64,000 nucleotides of DNA from Secundilactobacillus folii. Its GTDB lineage: Bacteria; Bacillota; Bacilli; Lactobacillales; Lactobacillaceae. How positions within the stretch are numbered: the first letter of the stretch is position 1; each line of letters starts with the position of its first letter. Shown in pieces: positions 25,427 through 34,422 of the stretch. The notes beneath the pieces are model-generated. The model saw only the letters and a list, made by a program, of their open reading frames with translations, was not told where the DNA came from and made no database searches. The translations under genes and the position numbers were made by a program. The stretch covers positions 248,001 to 312,000 of the forward strand of contig NZ_WNJO01000002.1 in NCBI RefSeq assembly GCF_009720675.1, read 5' to 3'.

Positions 25427-27029
25427 TCGTGTTGCACAAACTGGCTACTTGACCAAGATGTTTTTACGTCGTGACCGTTTTGCCATTCTGATCTGGTTAT
25501 TGGGTATTATTGGCCTCATCGCGGCTGGAGCTGAGAAAATCGTCGGTCTCAGTGGTGACGCCGCACAAACTAACTCGTTGGTAACGGCCTTACAAACACC
25601 ATCCATGGCCGCATTATTTGTTCCCCTTTCTGGGGCCACAGCCAGTACTGCAGTTATCTTTGCTGCCTCCATGGTTGTTTTTACAGGACTAGTGTCTGCA
25701 ATGATGAATATTTTCTTTGCTGTTCGGAATACGCGTACTCAAGAAGACAATGGTGTTTTGGAGATGATCCGTGCACACAGTGTTGGCCGCCAGAGTTCAT
25801 TACTAGCCACAGTTTTCGAATTATTGCTGGTAAATGGGCTGGTGGTTTTGCTATCTGGGTTCACATTACAGTTCATTAATATGAAGGGTAGCGACACTGC
25901 GGGCAATTGGCTTTTTAGCATTGGCATAGCTGTTCTTGGGATGATGTTTGGGTCACTTTCCCTTCTGTTGGCTCAGTTTGCCAGTAATGCGCGGGGTGCG
26001 ACAACGATGAGCTACGGCTTGCTAGGAATCTTGTACGTTGCTAGAGCGCTAACGGATGTTAGAAATGTTAAATACACTTGGTGGACCGTTTTTGGCTGGT
26101 TGGAAAAAGTTGACCCGTATGGCCATAATCGACTGATGCCTGTCATCTACATGCTGGGTCTAGCACTGGTGATGTTAACAATTACCTTTTTAATCAGTGC
26201 AAAAAGAGATCTCGGTTCAGGATTATTGCCTGACCGTCTCGGCCACCGTAGAGCCAATGGATTCCTGATGGGTCCCATTAGTTTAATTTTTCGACTGGAG
26301 AAGACCAGCCTAATTGCGTGGATCGTTGGGTTAGCTGTTTTTGGGCTTAGCATGGGCACGTTGTTCGATACAATTGGCGACATGATTCATAACAGTCCAA
26401 TGGTGGCTAAAATTATTGGACCGGCAGCAGCAGCTTCTGCTGGCCGAACCGCAACTTTGCAGTTTGCAGCGATGATGGCAGTAATAATGGCGATTGGAGC
26501 AAGTGTCCCAGCGATATCGACAATGCTACGGCTAAACAGTGATGAACAAAAGGGTTGGCTAGAGTCAATTCATGCCCGTGGCATTTCGAGATGGCATATA
26601 TTTGTTGCCTATACGTTAGTTGGAATAGTTGGTAGTTTACTGTCGTTGTTGGCTGGGACTCTTGGCATGGCCGTTGGCAGTCAGGGGACGTGGCAGGCAT
26701 TTGCAATCAGCCGAATTTTGCGTGTCTTCTGGGGCTTTCTGCCGGCGAATCTAGTAGTAATTGGCATTGTGGCTGTTTTGTTGGGGTTGCTCGGCCGTTA
26801 TCAACAGATTGCGTGGGTAATCCCCATCTACGCGCTGCTCTCCATTTATTTAGGTGGATTATTGGATTTTCCAGAATGGACGCGGAGATTGACACCGTTC
26901 GGCTGGATCAATCGGGTACCACTAAGAAATGTTCAGTGGGCTCAGGTGGGATGGCTGACAGTGCTGAGCCTAGGACTGATTTTAGTTGGCTACTTTTTAT
27001 ATCGGCGACGTGATTTAGTTGAAAATTAA
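25413..27029 (+). CDS. ABC exporter permease
   Basis: About 538 residues in two halves of six membrane helices each, which resembles large exporter permeases of the tetronasin/antibiotic-export type (for example FFAVRNTRTQEDNGVLEMIRAHSVGRQSSL, repeated in kind as RLNSDEQKGWLESIHARGISRWHIF in the second half). The internal duplication is visible from these two paralogous loops. ATG 25413 is used: GAGGGGGATGAT lies just upstream and the gene overlaps the ATPase end. It is followed by a terminator at 27130-27178. Confidence 0.9.
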   Translation: MRQSDRVAQTGYLTKMFLRRDRFAILIWLLGIIGLIAAGAEKIVGLSGDAAQTNSLVTALQTPSMAALFVPLSGATASTAVIFAASMVVFTGLVSAMMNIFFAVRNTRTQEDNGVLEMIRAHSVGRQSSLLATVFELLLVNGLVVLLSGFTLQFINMKGSDTAGNWLFSIGIAVLGMMFGSLSLLLAQFASNARGATTMSYGLLGILYVARALTDVRNVKYTWWTVFGWLEKVDPYGHNRLMPVIYMLGLALVMLTITFLISAKRDLGSGLLPDRLGHRRANGFLMGPISLIFRLEKTSLIAWIVGLAVFGLSMGTLFDTIGDMIHNSPMVAKIIGPAAAASAGRTATLQFAAMMAVIMAIGASVPAISTMLRLNSDEQKGWLESIHARGISRWHIFVAYTLVGIVGSLLSLLAGTLGMAVGSQGTWQAFAISRILRVFWGFLPANLVVIGIVAVLLGLLGRYQQIAWVIPIYALLSIYLGGLLDFPEWTRRLTPFGWINRVPLRNVQWAQVGWLTVLSLGLILVGYFLYRRRDLVEN

Positions 27030-27129
27030 CTTAAGGAGCAGATTTCCCAGGAAATTGATTGACGTATTTCTCAACTGGATTTGTACCCTATGTAATATCT
27101 TTAAAATTGTAAATGTAAGTATCTAATTA

Positions 27130-27178
27130 AAAAGAACTGCCGGCAGACTGAAAATTTCTACTAGCAGTTCTTTTTTTA
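27130..27178. terminator. Terminator between convergent genes
   Basis: AAGAACTGC pairs with GCAGTTCTT followed by T7 on the plus strand, with an A-run on the other side. It ends the exporter operon and probably also serves the minus-strand gene that stops at 27179. Confidence 0.85.
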
Positions 27179-27865
27179 TTACCCGTGAACTGGTTTAGCT
27201 CTGAAGTTATGTGTCAAATGTGGCCAGATCCATTGATCAGAGGTGGCAATTAAGATGCCATTACCGAAAATTGAGAATAGTGTCGCCAGGTTAACTGATA
27301 AGATTTGTTTCGTAGCAAAAAACGTGATAATAATGACGACTGCTGGCGGCACAAAGTCCAGCAATTGCGAAGCGGTGGCGTTGCCCTTGAGATATAGAAA
27401 CCGCAAAATATTAGTAGTATCGTCGTTTGGATGCATGATGATATTTGCCCGCTGATAAAGCGAAATGCCTATGCAAAACAAAACGATCCCAAGACAACTG
27501 AAAATCAAGCGCATTATGACGGGTGTTCGACCGACGCCTAATGCTTCAAAGAGCTGCGCGGAATATTGAACGATGGTGCCAAAAAAAGCCACGTAGACAA
27601 TTTCACCTACCAATCGCTTGCCATCAAAGTGGTGGATCAGCACCTGGTTTGTGATTGCGTTGATCACGCCAATAAAAAACAAGAGTAGTCCGAGACTGAC
27701 CCCTGTCCAATTATTTAGATTTACTGCTGAGGCGGTCCACAGGCCACTTCCCATGTTGCCAGCAACGGAAAGCCCATTGCCGAATGCGTTGGCAAACAGA
27801 CCAATAACTAGACCAACCCAGCGTTCCTTTAACGTATTTTTCACATTATCTACCTCGTTCTTCAT
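27179..27865 (-). CDS. YczE/YyaS/YitT-type membrane protein
   Basis: A 228-residue integral membrane protein with five or six helices. FANAFGNGLSVAGNMGSGLWTASAVNLNNWTGVSLG and NIIMHPNDDTTNILRF are typical of the YczE-like family, whose function is largely unknown. It ends directly at the shared terminator. It is monocistronic on the minus strand. Confidence 0.78.
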   Translation of the reverse strand: MKNEVDNVKNTLKERWVGLVIGLFANAFGNGLSVAGNMGSGLWTASAVNLNNWTGVSLGLLLFFIGVINAITNQVLIHHFDGKRLVGEIVYVAFFGTIVQYSAQLFEALGVGRTPVIMRLIFSCLGIVLFCIGISLYQRANIIMHPNDDTTNILRFLYLKGNATASQLLDFVPPAVVIIITFFATKQILSVNLATLFSIFGNGILIATSDQWIWPHLTHNFRAKPVHG

Positions 27866-27958
27866 TAGTTTAGCATGATGAGACGGAGGATGAAAACATG
27901 AATGTAAGCTAAATAAAAAATTTTTTTACATTTTGAAAGTTGAAGACGAGATAGGCAA

Positions 27959-28000
27959 AAAAATAACCGTCTCAACTTTGGCCAGTTGACGGTTATTTTA
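27959..28000. terminator. Bidirectional-looking hairpin
   Basis: AAAATAACCG..CAACT pairs with AGTTG..CGGTTATTTT. T-rich tracts lie on both sides. No gene ends immediately before it, so its client is unclear. Confidence 0.6.
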
Positions 28001-28283
28001 TAACCTATAACGCCAGCGTCTGGAACGGTTCTGCATGGAGACCGTATTCACTTTCGCTCTCTTTTCTTCTTTTATCGTAGCTCCTAAATTTGACTTATGC
28101 CAAGACATATATTTGCTTGGATGATTAAGTGAAAATTAAGCGTGAATCACTGAGGATGGGATTCCAACCCTCATTGACTCCCACCTGCTTAAAAAAGAAA
28201 AGTTAAGGGGCGTTTAATTGCAACTGAAGAGTCATAATCGTAATAATGGCCAATTTTCCAAGTAGACTAATTTAACAAGATCT
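28001..28283. other. Intergenic region without a gene
   Basis: I see no open frame with a ribosome binding site and no recognisable RNA. An imperfect repeat GAGGATGGGATTCC...CAACCCTC occurs near 28155. Confidence 0.4.
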
Positions 28284-28319
28284 AAAAAAAGATGAGTGCC
28301 AATCTGGCAGTCATCTTTT
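28284..28319 (-). terminator. Terminator of padA-padR
   Basis: On the minus strand AAAAGATGACTGCCA, three bases, TGGCACTCATC, T7 (one mismatch in the stem). It overlaps the last codons of padR. Confidence 0.88.
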
Positions 28320-28859
28320 CATTTCTGCATCTAATTTTTTCAGCCAACTCACATAGTTGCTTTCCCGTTCAATACCACGGCTTAGAGTTAGGTAATGACC
28401 GTAATGAGCTTGAATGGCGGTTTGATTTGGAAATACCGTCGTCATTCGGTGACGCAAATAGTTGCGCCGTTCAGTGCTTAATTCGAGCTGGCGACTGATC
28501 AATGGCGGCAAGAGTTTGCTATTTTGATCATCAATGAAAAATAGCTTTAGGGGGAAAAGTTCGTCATCATTAGCAGTTAAGGGTGTTTCGAGCCACTCGG
28601 TTAACACCTGTTCACCAGTTGTAGTTACTTGGTAATAAGTCTGATTTCGCTTGGAAGCCACTTTTTTACCTAATGCTAGTGGCCTGATCCAGCCGTCATC
28701 AGCCATTCGTTGCAGCTCAGGATAAATTTGACTATGCGATGCCGTCCAAAAGTCACTGATCTCATGTTTGAATTCCTGCATCATTTGGTAGCCCGTCATC
28801 TGTTGATTACTATGAATCAACCCCAACAAAATGTAAGGTAAAGTTCTTCTCTTCGGCAT
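28311..28859 (-). CDS. padR: PadR-family transcriptional repressor of phenolic acid decarboxylase
   Basis: A 182-residue protein with the PadR winged-helix domain in its first half (LPYILLGLIHSNQQMTGYQM, then FWTASHSQIYPELQRMADDGW as recognition helix and wing) and a helical C-terminal Vir-type dimerisation domain. PadR releases DNA when phenolic acids such as p-coumarate are present. It lies 69 bases downstream of padA on the same strand, so it is probably co-transcribed and autoregulated through the operators upstream of padA. Start ATG 28859 with GGAGCG upstream. Confidence 0.92.
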   Translation of the reverse strand: MPKRRTLPYILLGLIHSNQQMTGYQMMQEFKHEISDFWTASHSQIYPELQRMADDGWIRPLALGKKVASKRNQTYYQVTTTGEQVLTEWLETPLTANDDELFPLKLFFIDDQNSKLLPPLISRQLELSTERRNYLRHRMTTVFPNQTAIQAHYGHYLTLSRGIERESNYVSWLKKLDAEMKR

Positions 28860-28928
28860 ATCGAACGCTCCAATATCACTTATTATCCTTATTATGCCAT
28901 GAATTGAAACGGGGGTAAATGCACTTGG

Positions 28929-29465
28929 CTACTTCTTCACACGCTTGTAATTAGCATCGAAGTAGCGACCTTCACGGATGTCATCGACAATACCATCGTA
29001 GGGTGCTTCCGAAATGACATCTTCATTGTTCTGACCTGCATCGCCTACATAGGTGATTTTAGCAAATTCTGGCACGACCATCTTGGGGTAAGTGTCATAC
29101 TTCTCGCGTGATTCCTCCATTAGGTCAATGTGGTCATTTTGATAAGTCACCGTAATTTCTGGATGATCTTGAACCCACTTTGGGAAGAAGATGGTGCCGT
29201 GCATCTTGCCCTCATTAGGCAGGAAAACCAGTGCAACATCGGTGCCGGTTGGCTCAGTCCAGTCAACTTTATAGATACCGTCAGTCAGCATCACAATGTT
29301 GGCCTCTTGACCAGTTACCCAACGACCTGCAACCATGCCACCATGAATTCGATAATCCACGGTGTGATCATTTTTAGCATACCATTCATATTCCCAACCA
29401 TTATCATAAGTGTAGATAAAGTGAGTCCCTAAAAAGTCGTCCAGTGTTTTAAACGTTTTTGCCAT
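28929..29465 (-). CDS. padA: Phenolic acid decarboxylase
   Basis: A 178-residue protein, the normal family length, with [22 protein letters not shown] at the N-terminus (the Tyr residues that clamp the substrate carboxylate), [26 protein letters not shown] (with the catalytic Glu) and GTIFFPKW. It decarboxylates p-coumaric, ferulic and caffeic acids to vinylphenols in the cytosol as a detoxification step. It is the first gene of padA-padR and is governed by the operator-promoter region at 29490-29540. Confidence 0.96.
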   Translation of the reverse strand: MAKTFKTLDDFLGTHFIYTYDNGWEYEWYAKNDHTVDYRIHGGMVAGRWVTGQEANIVMLTDGIYKVDWTEPTGTDVALVFLPNEGKMHGTIFFPKWVQDHPEITVTYQNDHIDLMEESREKYDTYPKMVVPEFAKITYVGDAGQNNEDVISEAPYDGIVDDIREGRYFDANYKRVKK

Positions 29466-29489
29466 TTTGAATACCTCTTCTTAATTTGC

Positions 29490-29540
29490 TATGTCGATAA
29501 CGACAATTAATATAATAAGTCGTTAACGACATATAGTCAA
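29490..29540 (-). promoter_or_regulatory. padA promoter with two PadR operator-like palindromes
   Basis: On the minus strand TTGACT (29540-29535) and TATTAT (29517-29512) are 17 bases apart. The spacer contains GTCGTTAACGAC, a perfect palindrome, and a second copy, TGTCGATAACGACA, lies just downstream of the -10 (29492-29505). Both fit the ATGT-N8-ACAT PadR pattern with one mismatch. Bound repressor would block polymerase. Confidence 0.8.
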
Positions 29541-29697
29541 GAATTAAATCTTGAATTAATGTTGTTAGCTAGCTTTAGATTATGAGAATTAAATCGTTTA
29601 AAATTTGAAGATGTTCAGAATGCTTTTATATTGGGATTTATATGGTAACAAATCTGTATTTTAATGAGAAATAAAATTAAAAAATACTAATTTTTCC

Positions 29698-30042
29698 TTG
29701 ACACGTAATTATGCGCGCGGCATAATATTCACCAGTTGTTAATACGAAGCAAGCGACAAGATGAGTAAGTTCTGCGTTGTCCATAGAGAGTCACCCAGTG
29801 GTGAAAGGTGATGTCAACGGTTAGCTGAAGATGGTCTTGATAATCGCTCTGTTGCTGAACCCTTGAGCTAGGTAGCAGCGGGAACTCCCGTTATAGAGTT
29901 AGGGTATGCGCTGACAGCAAGTACTGAATCGCCGTTAGTCAGTACCCAATGAGGAATATTCCCGCGAGGGGTATTCGAACTAAGGTGGTAGCACGATAAA
30001 ATCGTCCTTTTATTTAGACATAAATAAAGGGACGATTTTTTT
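29698..30042 (+). promoter_or_regulatory. T-box leader (Met specifier) of metNIQ, with its promoter and terminator
   Basis: The promoter TTGACA-17-CATAAT lies at 29698-29726. The leader contains the GAGTAAG turn, AGAGAG, the distal hairpin TCACC...GGTGA and TGAAG-ATG-G, which puts the specifier codon ATG at 29831-29833. The T-box motif AAGGTGGTAGCACG is at 29982-29995, and a terminator (AATCGTCC...GGACGATTTTTT) ends at 30042. Uncharged tRNA-Met should favour the antiterminator and expression of the methionine importer. Confidence 0.92.
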
Positions 30043-30073
30043 ATTCCAAGCATGACTGAGGAGAGACAGGCTG

Positions 30074-31153
30074 ATGAGTGAGCAAGTGGCAAATGCAATT
30101 GAATTGAAAGATATTTCGGTGACCTTTCACAACAGTGACCAGGCGATAGAAGCTGTTAAACACGTTGATTTGCAGATCAAGCGGGGGGACATCTACGGCA
30201 TCATCGGTTATTCGGGAGCCGGTAAAAGTACGCTGGTCCGGGTCATCAACCTGCTGCAAAAACCAACCGGGGGTAAAGTGATTGTTAATCATCAAGAAAT
30301 TCAGCAACTAAAGCCAGTTGAACTACGGCAGGCACGTAAGAAAGTTAGCATGATCTTCCAACATTTTAACTTGATGAAATCACGAACCGTTCAGGGAAAC
30401 GTTGAATATCCGTTGCTGGGGACGAAGATCAGTAAGCGGGAGCGTCGGGAAAAAGCGCAGCGGTTGCTGAAGTTGGTGGGACTCAGTGAATATGCCGAAA
30501 CCTATCCCAGTCGGTTATCTGGCGGCCAAAAGCAGCGAGTTGCTATTGCACGAGCGTTAGCGAGTGACCCTGAGATTCTGATTTCTGATGAAGCGACTAG
30601 TGCGCTGGATCCTAAGACGACCAAATCGATTTTAACTTTGCTCAAGCAATTAAATCAGGACTTGGGGTTAACGATCGTGCTGATCACCCATGAGATGCAG
30701 GTAATCAAAACAATTTGCCATAACGTGGCAGTTATGGATGCCGGTGAAATTATTGAACGCGGTTCGGTCGCCAAGGTCTTCACGGAACCGCAGCAGAAAT
30801 TGACGAACGACTTTGTGGAAACATCAACGAACGTTAAAGAAGCAATCGAGCGGATCACCAGTACCATTCAGATCAGCGACTTTGCAGCCAACCAAGAGCT
30901 AATGTATTTCAACTTTATTGGTAATTCCACCAAACAAGGGGTGGTTTCCGAATTCTCACAAAAATATGGGGTGGACGTCAATATTCTGTTTGCTAATATC
31001 GACCAAATCGATGGCGAGAACGTTGGCTACATGATTGCAATAATTACTGGTGATTTGGACGTTTTCAATGATGCAATCGAGATGCTTCGGCCAGAGGGTG
31101 TTAAAACCAGAATTTTAACAAACGAGACGCTGCAAGGAGGTGATGGTCGATGA
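30074..31153 (+). CDS. metN: Methionine ABC transporter ATP-binding protein
   Basis: A 359-residue ABC ATPase: Walker A GYSGAGKST, signature RLSGGQKQRVAIARAL, Walker B ILISDEATSALDP, then a C-terminal NIL domain (from about residue 265) that senses methionine in MetN. It powers MetI/MetQ import of methionine. The Met T-box upstream fits the assignment. It overlaps metI by four bases (ATGA type). Confidence 0.95.
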   Translation: MSEQVANAIELKDISVTFHNSDQAIEAVKHVDLQIKRGDIYGIIGYSGAGKSTLVRVINLLQKPTGGKVIVNHQEIQQLKPVELRQARKKVSMIFQHFNLMKSRTVQGNVEYPLLGTKISKRERREKAQRLLKLVGLSEYAETYPSRLSGGQKQRVAIARALASDPEILISDEATSALDPKTTKSILTLLKQLNQDLGLTIVLITHEMQVIKTICHNVAVMDAGEIIERGSVAKVFTEPQQKLTNDFVETSTNVKEAIERITSTIQISDFAANQELMYFNFIGNSTKQGVVSEFSQKYGVDVNILFANIDQIDGENVGYMIAIITGDLDVFNDAIEMLRPEGVKTRILTNETLQGGDGR

Positions 31154-31821
31154 ACGCAATTATGCCAAATGTGATGGCGATGAAGGGCCAATTTGTTCAA
31201 GCTACTTGGGAAACCATCTATATGACGCTGGCCTCGGCGGTGATTTCGGCCGTGTTGGGTCTGCTGTTCGGCGTCTTGCTGGTGATTACCCAACCGGGAG
31301 GAATATTAGAAGACAAGGTAACTTACTCCGTTTTGGACAAGGTGGTCAATCTGTTACGGTCGATTCCATTTATTATTTTGCTGGCAGTTATTTCACCCCT
31401 GACAAAGTTTTTAGTTGGCACCACTGTTGGTACTACTGCCTCATTGGTACCGTTGATTTTCGGTATCTTTCCGTTTTACGCACGGCAGGTTCAAAATGCG
31501 TTACTGGACGTTGACCATGGGGTAATTGAGGCGGCTGAGTCAATGGGGTCCAGCCCCACCGAAATCATTTTCCGCATTTATTTACGTGAGGGGTTGGCTG
31601 ACATTATTCGGGTATCCATTGTGACAATCATTAGTCTGATTGGTCTGACTACTATGGCGGGTGCGATTGGCTCTGGTGGTTTAGGAGATGTTGCCATTAA
31701 TATCGGGTATGCTCGGTTTGAAAACGACATTACTTTTACCGCGATGATCATCATTTTAATTATGGTTTTTGCTGTTCAACTGATTGGCGATTGGATTGTA
31801 CGTCGGGTTGAGCGTTATTAA
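31150..31821 (+). CDS. metI: Methionine ABC transporter permease
   Basis: A 223-residue membrane protein with five helices, ETIYMTLASAVISAVLGLLFGVLL at the start, and the EAA loop EAAESMGSSPTEIIFRIYLREGLADIIR, characteristic of MetI. AAGGAGG lies seven bases upstream of the ATG, inside metN. Confidence 0.95.
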   Translation: MNAIMPNVMAMKGQFVQATWETIYMTLASAVISAVLGLLFGVLLVITQPGGILEDKVTYSVLDKVVNLLRSIPFIILLAVISPLTKFLVGTTVGTTASLVPLIFGIFPFYARQVQNALLDVDHGVIEAAESMGSSPTEIIFRIYLREGLADIIRVSIVTIISLIGLTTMAGAIGSGGLGDVAINIGYARFENDITFTAMIIILIMVFAVQLIGDWIVRRVERY

Positions 31822-31851
31822 AAAATTTGGGAAGAAGAGGGCGCAAAGCAA

Positions 31852-32712
31852 ATGAAGAAAAGTGTGTATTGGTTAATTGGCATTATTGTTGTGATCGTGT
31901 TAGCGGGCTTTGGTATTCACAGTGTCTCAAGTAGCCAAGCGGCTAAAACTAGTAAATCAAGTACCATCACAATTGGTTCTCAAGGCTCTGATATTGATAT
32001 CTGGCAACATATTGCCAAGTCAAATGATGCTAAGAAACTGGGACTTAAAATCAAAGTTCGCAATATTGCGGATGGCGTCCAGTTGAATAAAGCGACTGCT
32101 GATGGTGATGTGGACGTTAATGCGTTCCAGTCCTGGTCATATTACTTAACCTATAACAATCAAAATAAGTCCAATAAGCTAGCTGCTTTAGGAACAACTT
32201 ACATGGAGCCAATGGGGTTGTATTCTAAGAAATACAAGAGTGTTAAGGCGATTCCAGCTGGCGCAACCATCGCCATCGCGAACAACCCATCACAAGCTGC
32301 TCGGGGTTTGATCCTGTTACAGAAGGCTGGCTTGATCAAGCTGGATAAGAACTTTGGCTACGTGGGAACAATTAAGGATATTAAGAGTAATCCGAAGCAC
32401 TTTAAGTTCAAGCAGATCGATGATACGACAGGACCACGGGTCATTAACGACGTGGACGCCGTACTAATTTCTAACACGGTTGCGTTGGAAGGCCATCTTC
32501 ACGTCCTGACTGATTCAATCTATCACGAAAAAGTTGACCAAAGTACTAAAGATAACATCAATATCCTAGCCACCGCTGCCAAAAATAAGAACAACGCTAA
32601 CTACAAGAAGCTCGTGAAGTTGTACCACAAGAAGGATATTCAAAAGTACATCAAGGATAAGTATTACGGCACCAAGATTGAAGTTAACAAACCGTTAAGT
32701 TACCTGAAGTAA
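31852..32712 (+). CDS. metQ: Methionine-binding lipoprotein (NlpA family)
   Basis: A 286-residue NlpA/MetQ-family binding protein: ITIGSQGSDIDIWQHIAK, VRNIADGVQLNKATADGDVDVNAFQSWSY, GTTYMEPMGLYSKKYKS, PNNPSQAARGLILLQ. It begins with a single hydrophobic segment (residues 5-24), but the usual lipobox Cys is missing: the sequence after the helix is GFGIHSVSSSQAAK. It may be anchored by an uncleaved signal helix instead of a lipid. That is an observed difference from most Gram-positive MetQ proteins. Confidence 0.92.
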   Translation: MKKSVYWLIGIIVVIVLAGFGIHSVSSSQAAKTSKSSTITIGSQGSDIDIWQHIAKSNDAKKLGLKIKVRNIADGVQLNKATADGDVDVNAFQSWSYYLTYNNQNKSNKLAALGTTYMEPMGLYSKKYKSVKAIPAGATIAIANNPSQAARGLILLQKAGLIKLDKNFGYVGTIKDIKSNPKHFKFKQIDDTTGPRVINDVDAVLISNTVALEGHLHVLTDSIYHEKVDQSTKDNINILATAAKNKNNANYKKLVKLYHKKDIQKYIKDKYYGTKIEVNKPLSYLK

Positions 32713-32742
32713 ACTGCATTTTAAAAAAGGAGATCATCAATT

Positions 32743-33216
32743 ATGGCAAAAGTTGAAAGTTTTTCATTGGACCACACAAAGGTTAAAGCACCATATGTTC
32801 GTTTGATTACTGAGGAACACGGGACAAAGGGTGATACCATCAGCAACTATGACCTGCGATTGGTACAGCCAAATCAAAACGCCATTCCAACTGCTGGCCT
32901 ACACACTATCGAACATTTGTTGGCAGGTCTGCTGCGTGACCGCCTTGACGGGGTGATCGACTGTTCGCCATTTGGTTGCCGGACTGGCTTTCATCTAATC
33001 ACTTGGGGGACGCATTCCACTACCGAAGTCGCTAAGGCGCTGAAGGGTTCACTGGACGAAATTGCCAACAAGATCGAATGGAAAGATGTGCAGGGAACTG
33101 ATAAATACAGTTGTGGTAACTACCGCGACCACTCACTATTTTCAGCTAAGCAATGGTCAAGAGACATTCTGGAAAAGGGCATCAGCGATGATCCCTTTGA
33201 ACGTCACATTATTTAA
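32743..33216 (+). CDS. luxS: S-ribosylhomocysteine lyase LuxS
   Basis: A 157-residue protein with the metal-binding HTIEHLLAG motif (HxxEH), [12 protein letters not shown] with the catalytic Cys, and the later SCGNYRDHS. LuxS splits S-ribosylhomocysteine into homocysteine and the autoinducer-2 precursor. It follows metQ by 30 bases with AAGGAG upstream, so it is probably part of the Met T-box regulon, linking methionine recycling to methionine need. Confidence 0.96.
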   Translation: MAKVESFSLDHTKVKAPYVRLITEEHGTKGDTISNYDLRLVQPNQNAIPTAGLHTIEHLLAGLLRDRLDGVIDCSPFGCRTGFHLITWGTHSTTEVAKALKGSLDEIANKIEWKDVQGTDKYSCGNYRDHSLFSAKQWSRDILEKGISDDPFERHII

Positions 33217-33261
33217 TCACAAACTCGATTAAATTTTCAGTATTAAAAGGAGGCTGCCAAA

Positions 33262-34032
33262 ATGGCAAAATTAGCGATCGTTACGGGTTCAGGACAGGGT
33301 ATCGGTGAAGGTATTGCCCATCGATTAGCCAAGGACGGTTACGCCATCGCTGTGGCAGACATCAACAACACAACTGCTGCTCAGGTTGCGCAGGATCTTA
33401 ATGACGAGGGGTATCGCGCCAAGGCCTACCACGTGGATGTCGCACACCGTGATGAGGTGTTTGACCTAGTTGATGCGGCGGTGAATGACTTAGGCGAACT
33501 GGCGGTTTACGTTAATAACGCTGGCGTCGCCTTCATTGACAGTTTCGTTGATTCTGATCCGGCTGACGTGGAGCGCTTGTTGGATGTCAATTTGCGTGGC
33601 ACTTACTGGGGGATCCAAGCGGCTGGCAAGAAATTCAAAGAACAGGGTCATGGTGGTCGAATCGTGAACGCTGCGTCGCTGGCAGGGTACGAAGCCTCAG
33701 CGCTTCAAAGTGCTTATTCAGCTTCCAAGTTTGCTATCCGTGGACTGACGCAGTCTGCAGCGAAGGAGTTTGCCAAGGATAAAATCACGGTGAACGCTTA
33801 TAATCCGGGTATCGTGCGCACCAAGATGCGTGATGCCATTGATGAAAAAACAGCGGCAATCAAGCACGAATCGATTGCGAAACAGCAGGCTGATTGTCTG
33901 AGTGAGATTGCCATTGGACGAGAAGCGACGCCAGCGGATGTTGCTAAAGTTGTCGCCTGGTTCGTCAGTCCCGGTGCCGGTTATGTTACCGGCCAAAGTC
34001 TGCAGGTCGATGGCGGGATGAGGTTTCATTGA
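33262..34032 (+). CDS. budC: Diacetyl/acetoin reductase (SDR, BudC/ButA-like)
   Basis: A 256-residue short-chain dehydrogenase: VTGSGQGIGEGIA nucleotide loop, NNAGVA, catalytic NAASLAGYEAS...YSASK (Ser-Tyr-Lys) and NPGIVRTKMRDAID, the typical substrate loop of (S)-acetoin-forming diacetyl reductases (meso-butanediol dehydrogenases). It uses NADH. It follows luxS by 45 bases with AAAGGAGG and precedes a terminator, so it may be read from the met leader too, although its metabolic link to methionine is not obvious. Confidence 0.9.
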   Translation: MAKLAIVTGSGQGIGEGIAHRLAKDGYAIAVADINNTTAAQVAQDLNDEGYRAKAYHVDVAHRDEVFDLVDAAVNDLGELAVYVNNAGVAFIDSFVDSDPADVERLLDVNLRGTYWGIQAAGKKFKEQGHGGRIVNAASLAGYEASALQSAYSASKFAIRGLTQSAAKEFAKDKITVNAYNPGIVRTKMRDAIDEKTAAIKHESIAKQQADCLSEIAIGREATPADVAKVVAWFVSPGAGYVTGQSLQVDGGMRFH

Positions 34033-34045
34033 AGGATTAGAAAAG

Positions 34046-34103
34046 AAAACGCCTTGCGTAAATACAGTTTGGGGAGGAACTGCATCTACACAAGGTGTTT
34101 TTA
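34046..34103 (+). terminator. Terminator of the met-luxS-budC transcript
   Basis: AACGCCTTG pairs with CAAGGTGTT around an inner stem CAGTT/AACTG, followed by TTTTT. Confidence 0.85.
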
Positions 34104-34121
34104 GCGTTTATGCTTTCTGAC

Positions 34122-34319
34122 TCACTTGCGGATCTCATCCAAAGAAACCACTTCTGGTTCTGAATCAGCCTTAGACTTTTTGGCTTCACCAAGCTCAAGC
34201 GCTGTCTTGTGAGTGACCTTGTTTAGGCGGTGTTCGAATGGTATGACATTCTTGGAATGGACCTGTAATAGTCGGCCAATGCTTATTGAACTGGCAGCGA
34301 ATTTTAAGATTTGTTCCAA
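34122..34319 (-). pseudogene. Open frame of unknown family, possibly the end of a broken gene
   Basis: From TTG at 34319 the frame encodes 65 residues (containing VIPFEHRLNKVTHKTALEL and a charged tail ending VVSLDEIRK). In the same frame, protein-like sequence continues upstream without a stop to about 34460 (FYCHCLGLNEKWAVQGLEQI), overlapping the end of the next gene, but there is no ATG or GTG and no ribosome binding site. It may be a truncated remnant or a small protein with an unusual start. I do not recognise it. Confidence 0.35.
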
Positions 34320-34422
34320 ACCCTGGACGGCCCATTTTTCATTCAGTCCAAGGCAGTGACAATAAAAGTTTCGGGGGAGTTCTAGTCGAAACGAGTGCTT
34401 AGCAAATTGACAAAGTGTTTTA

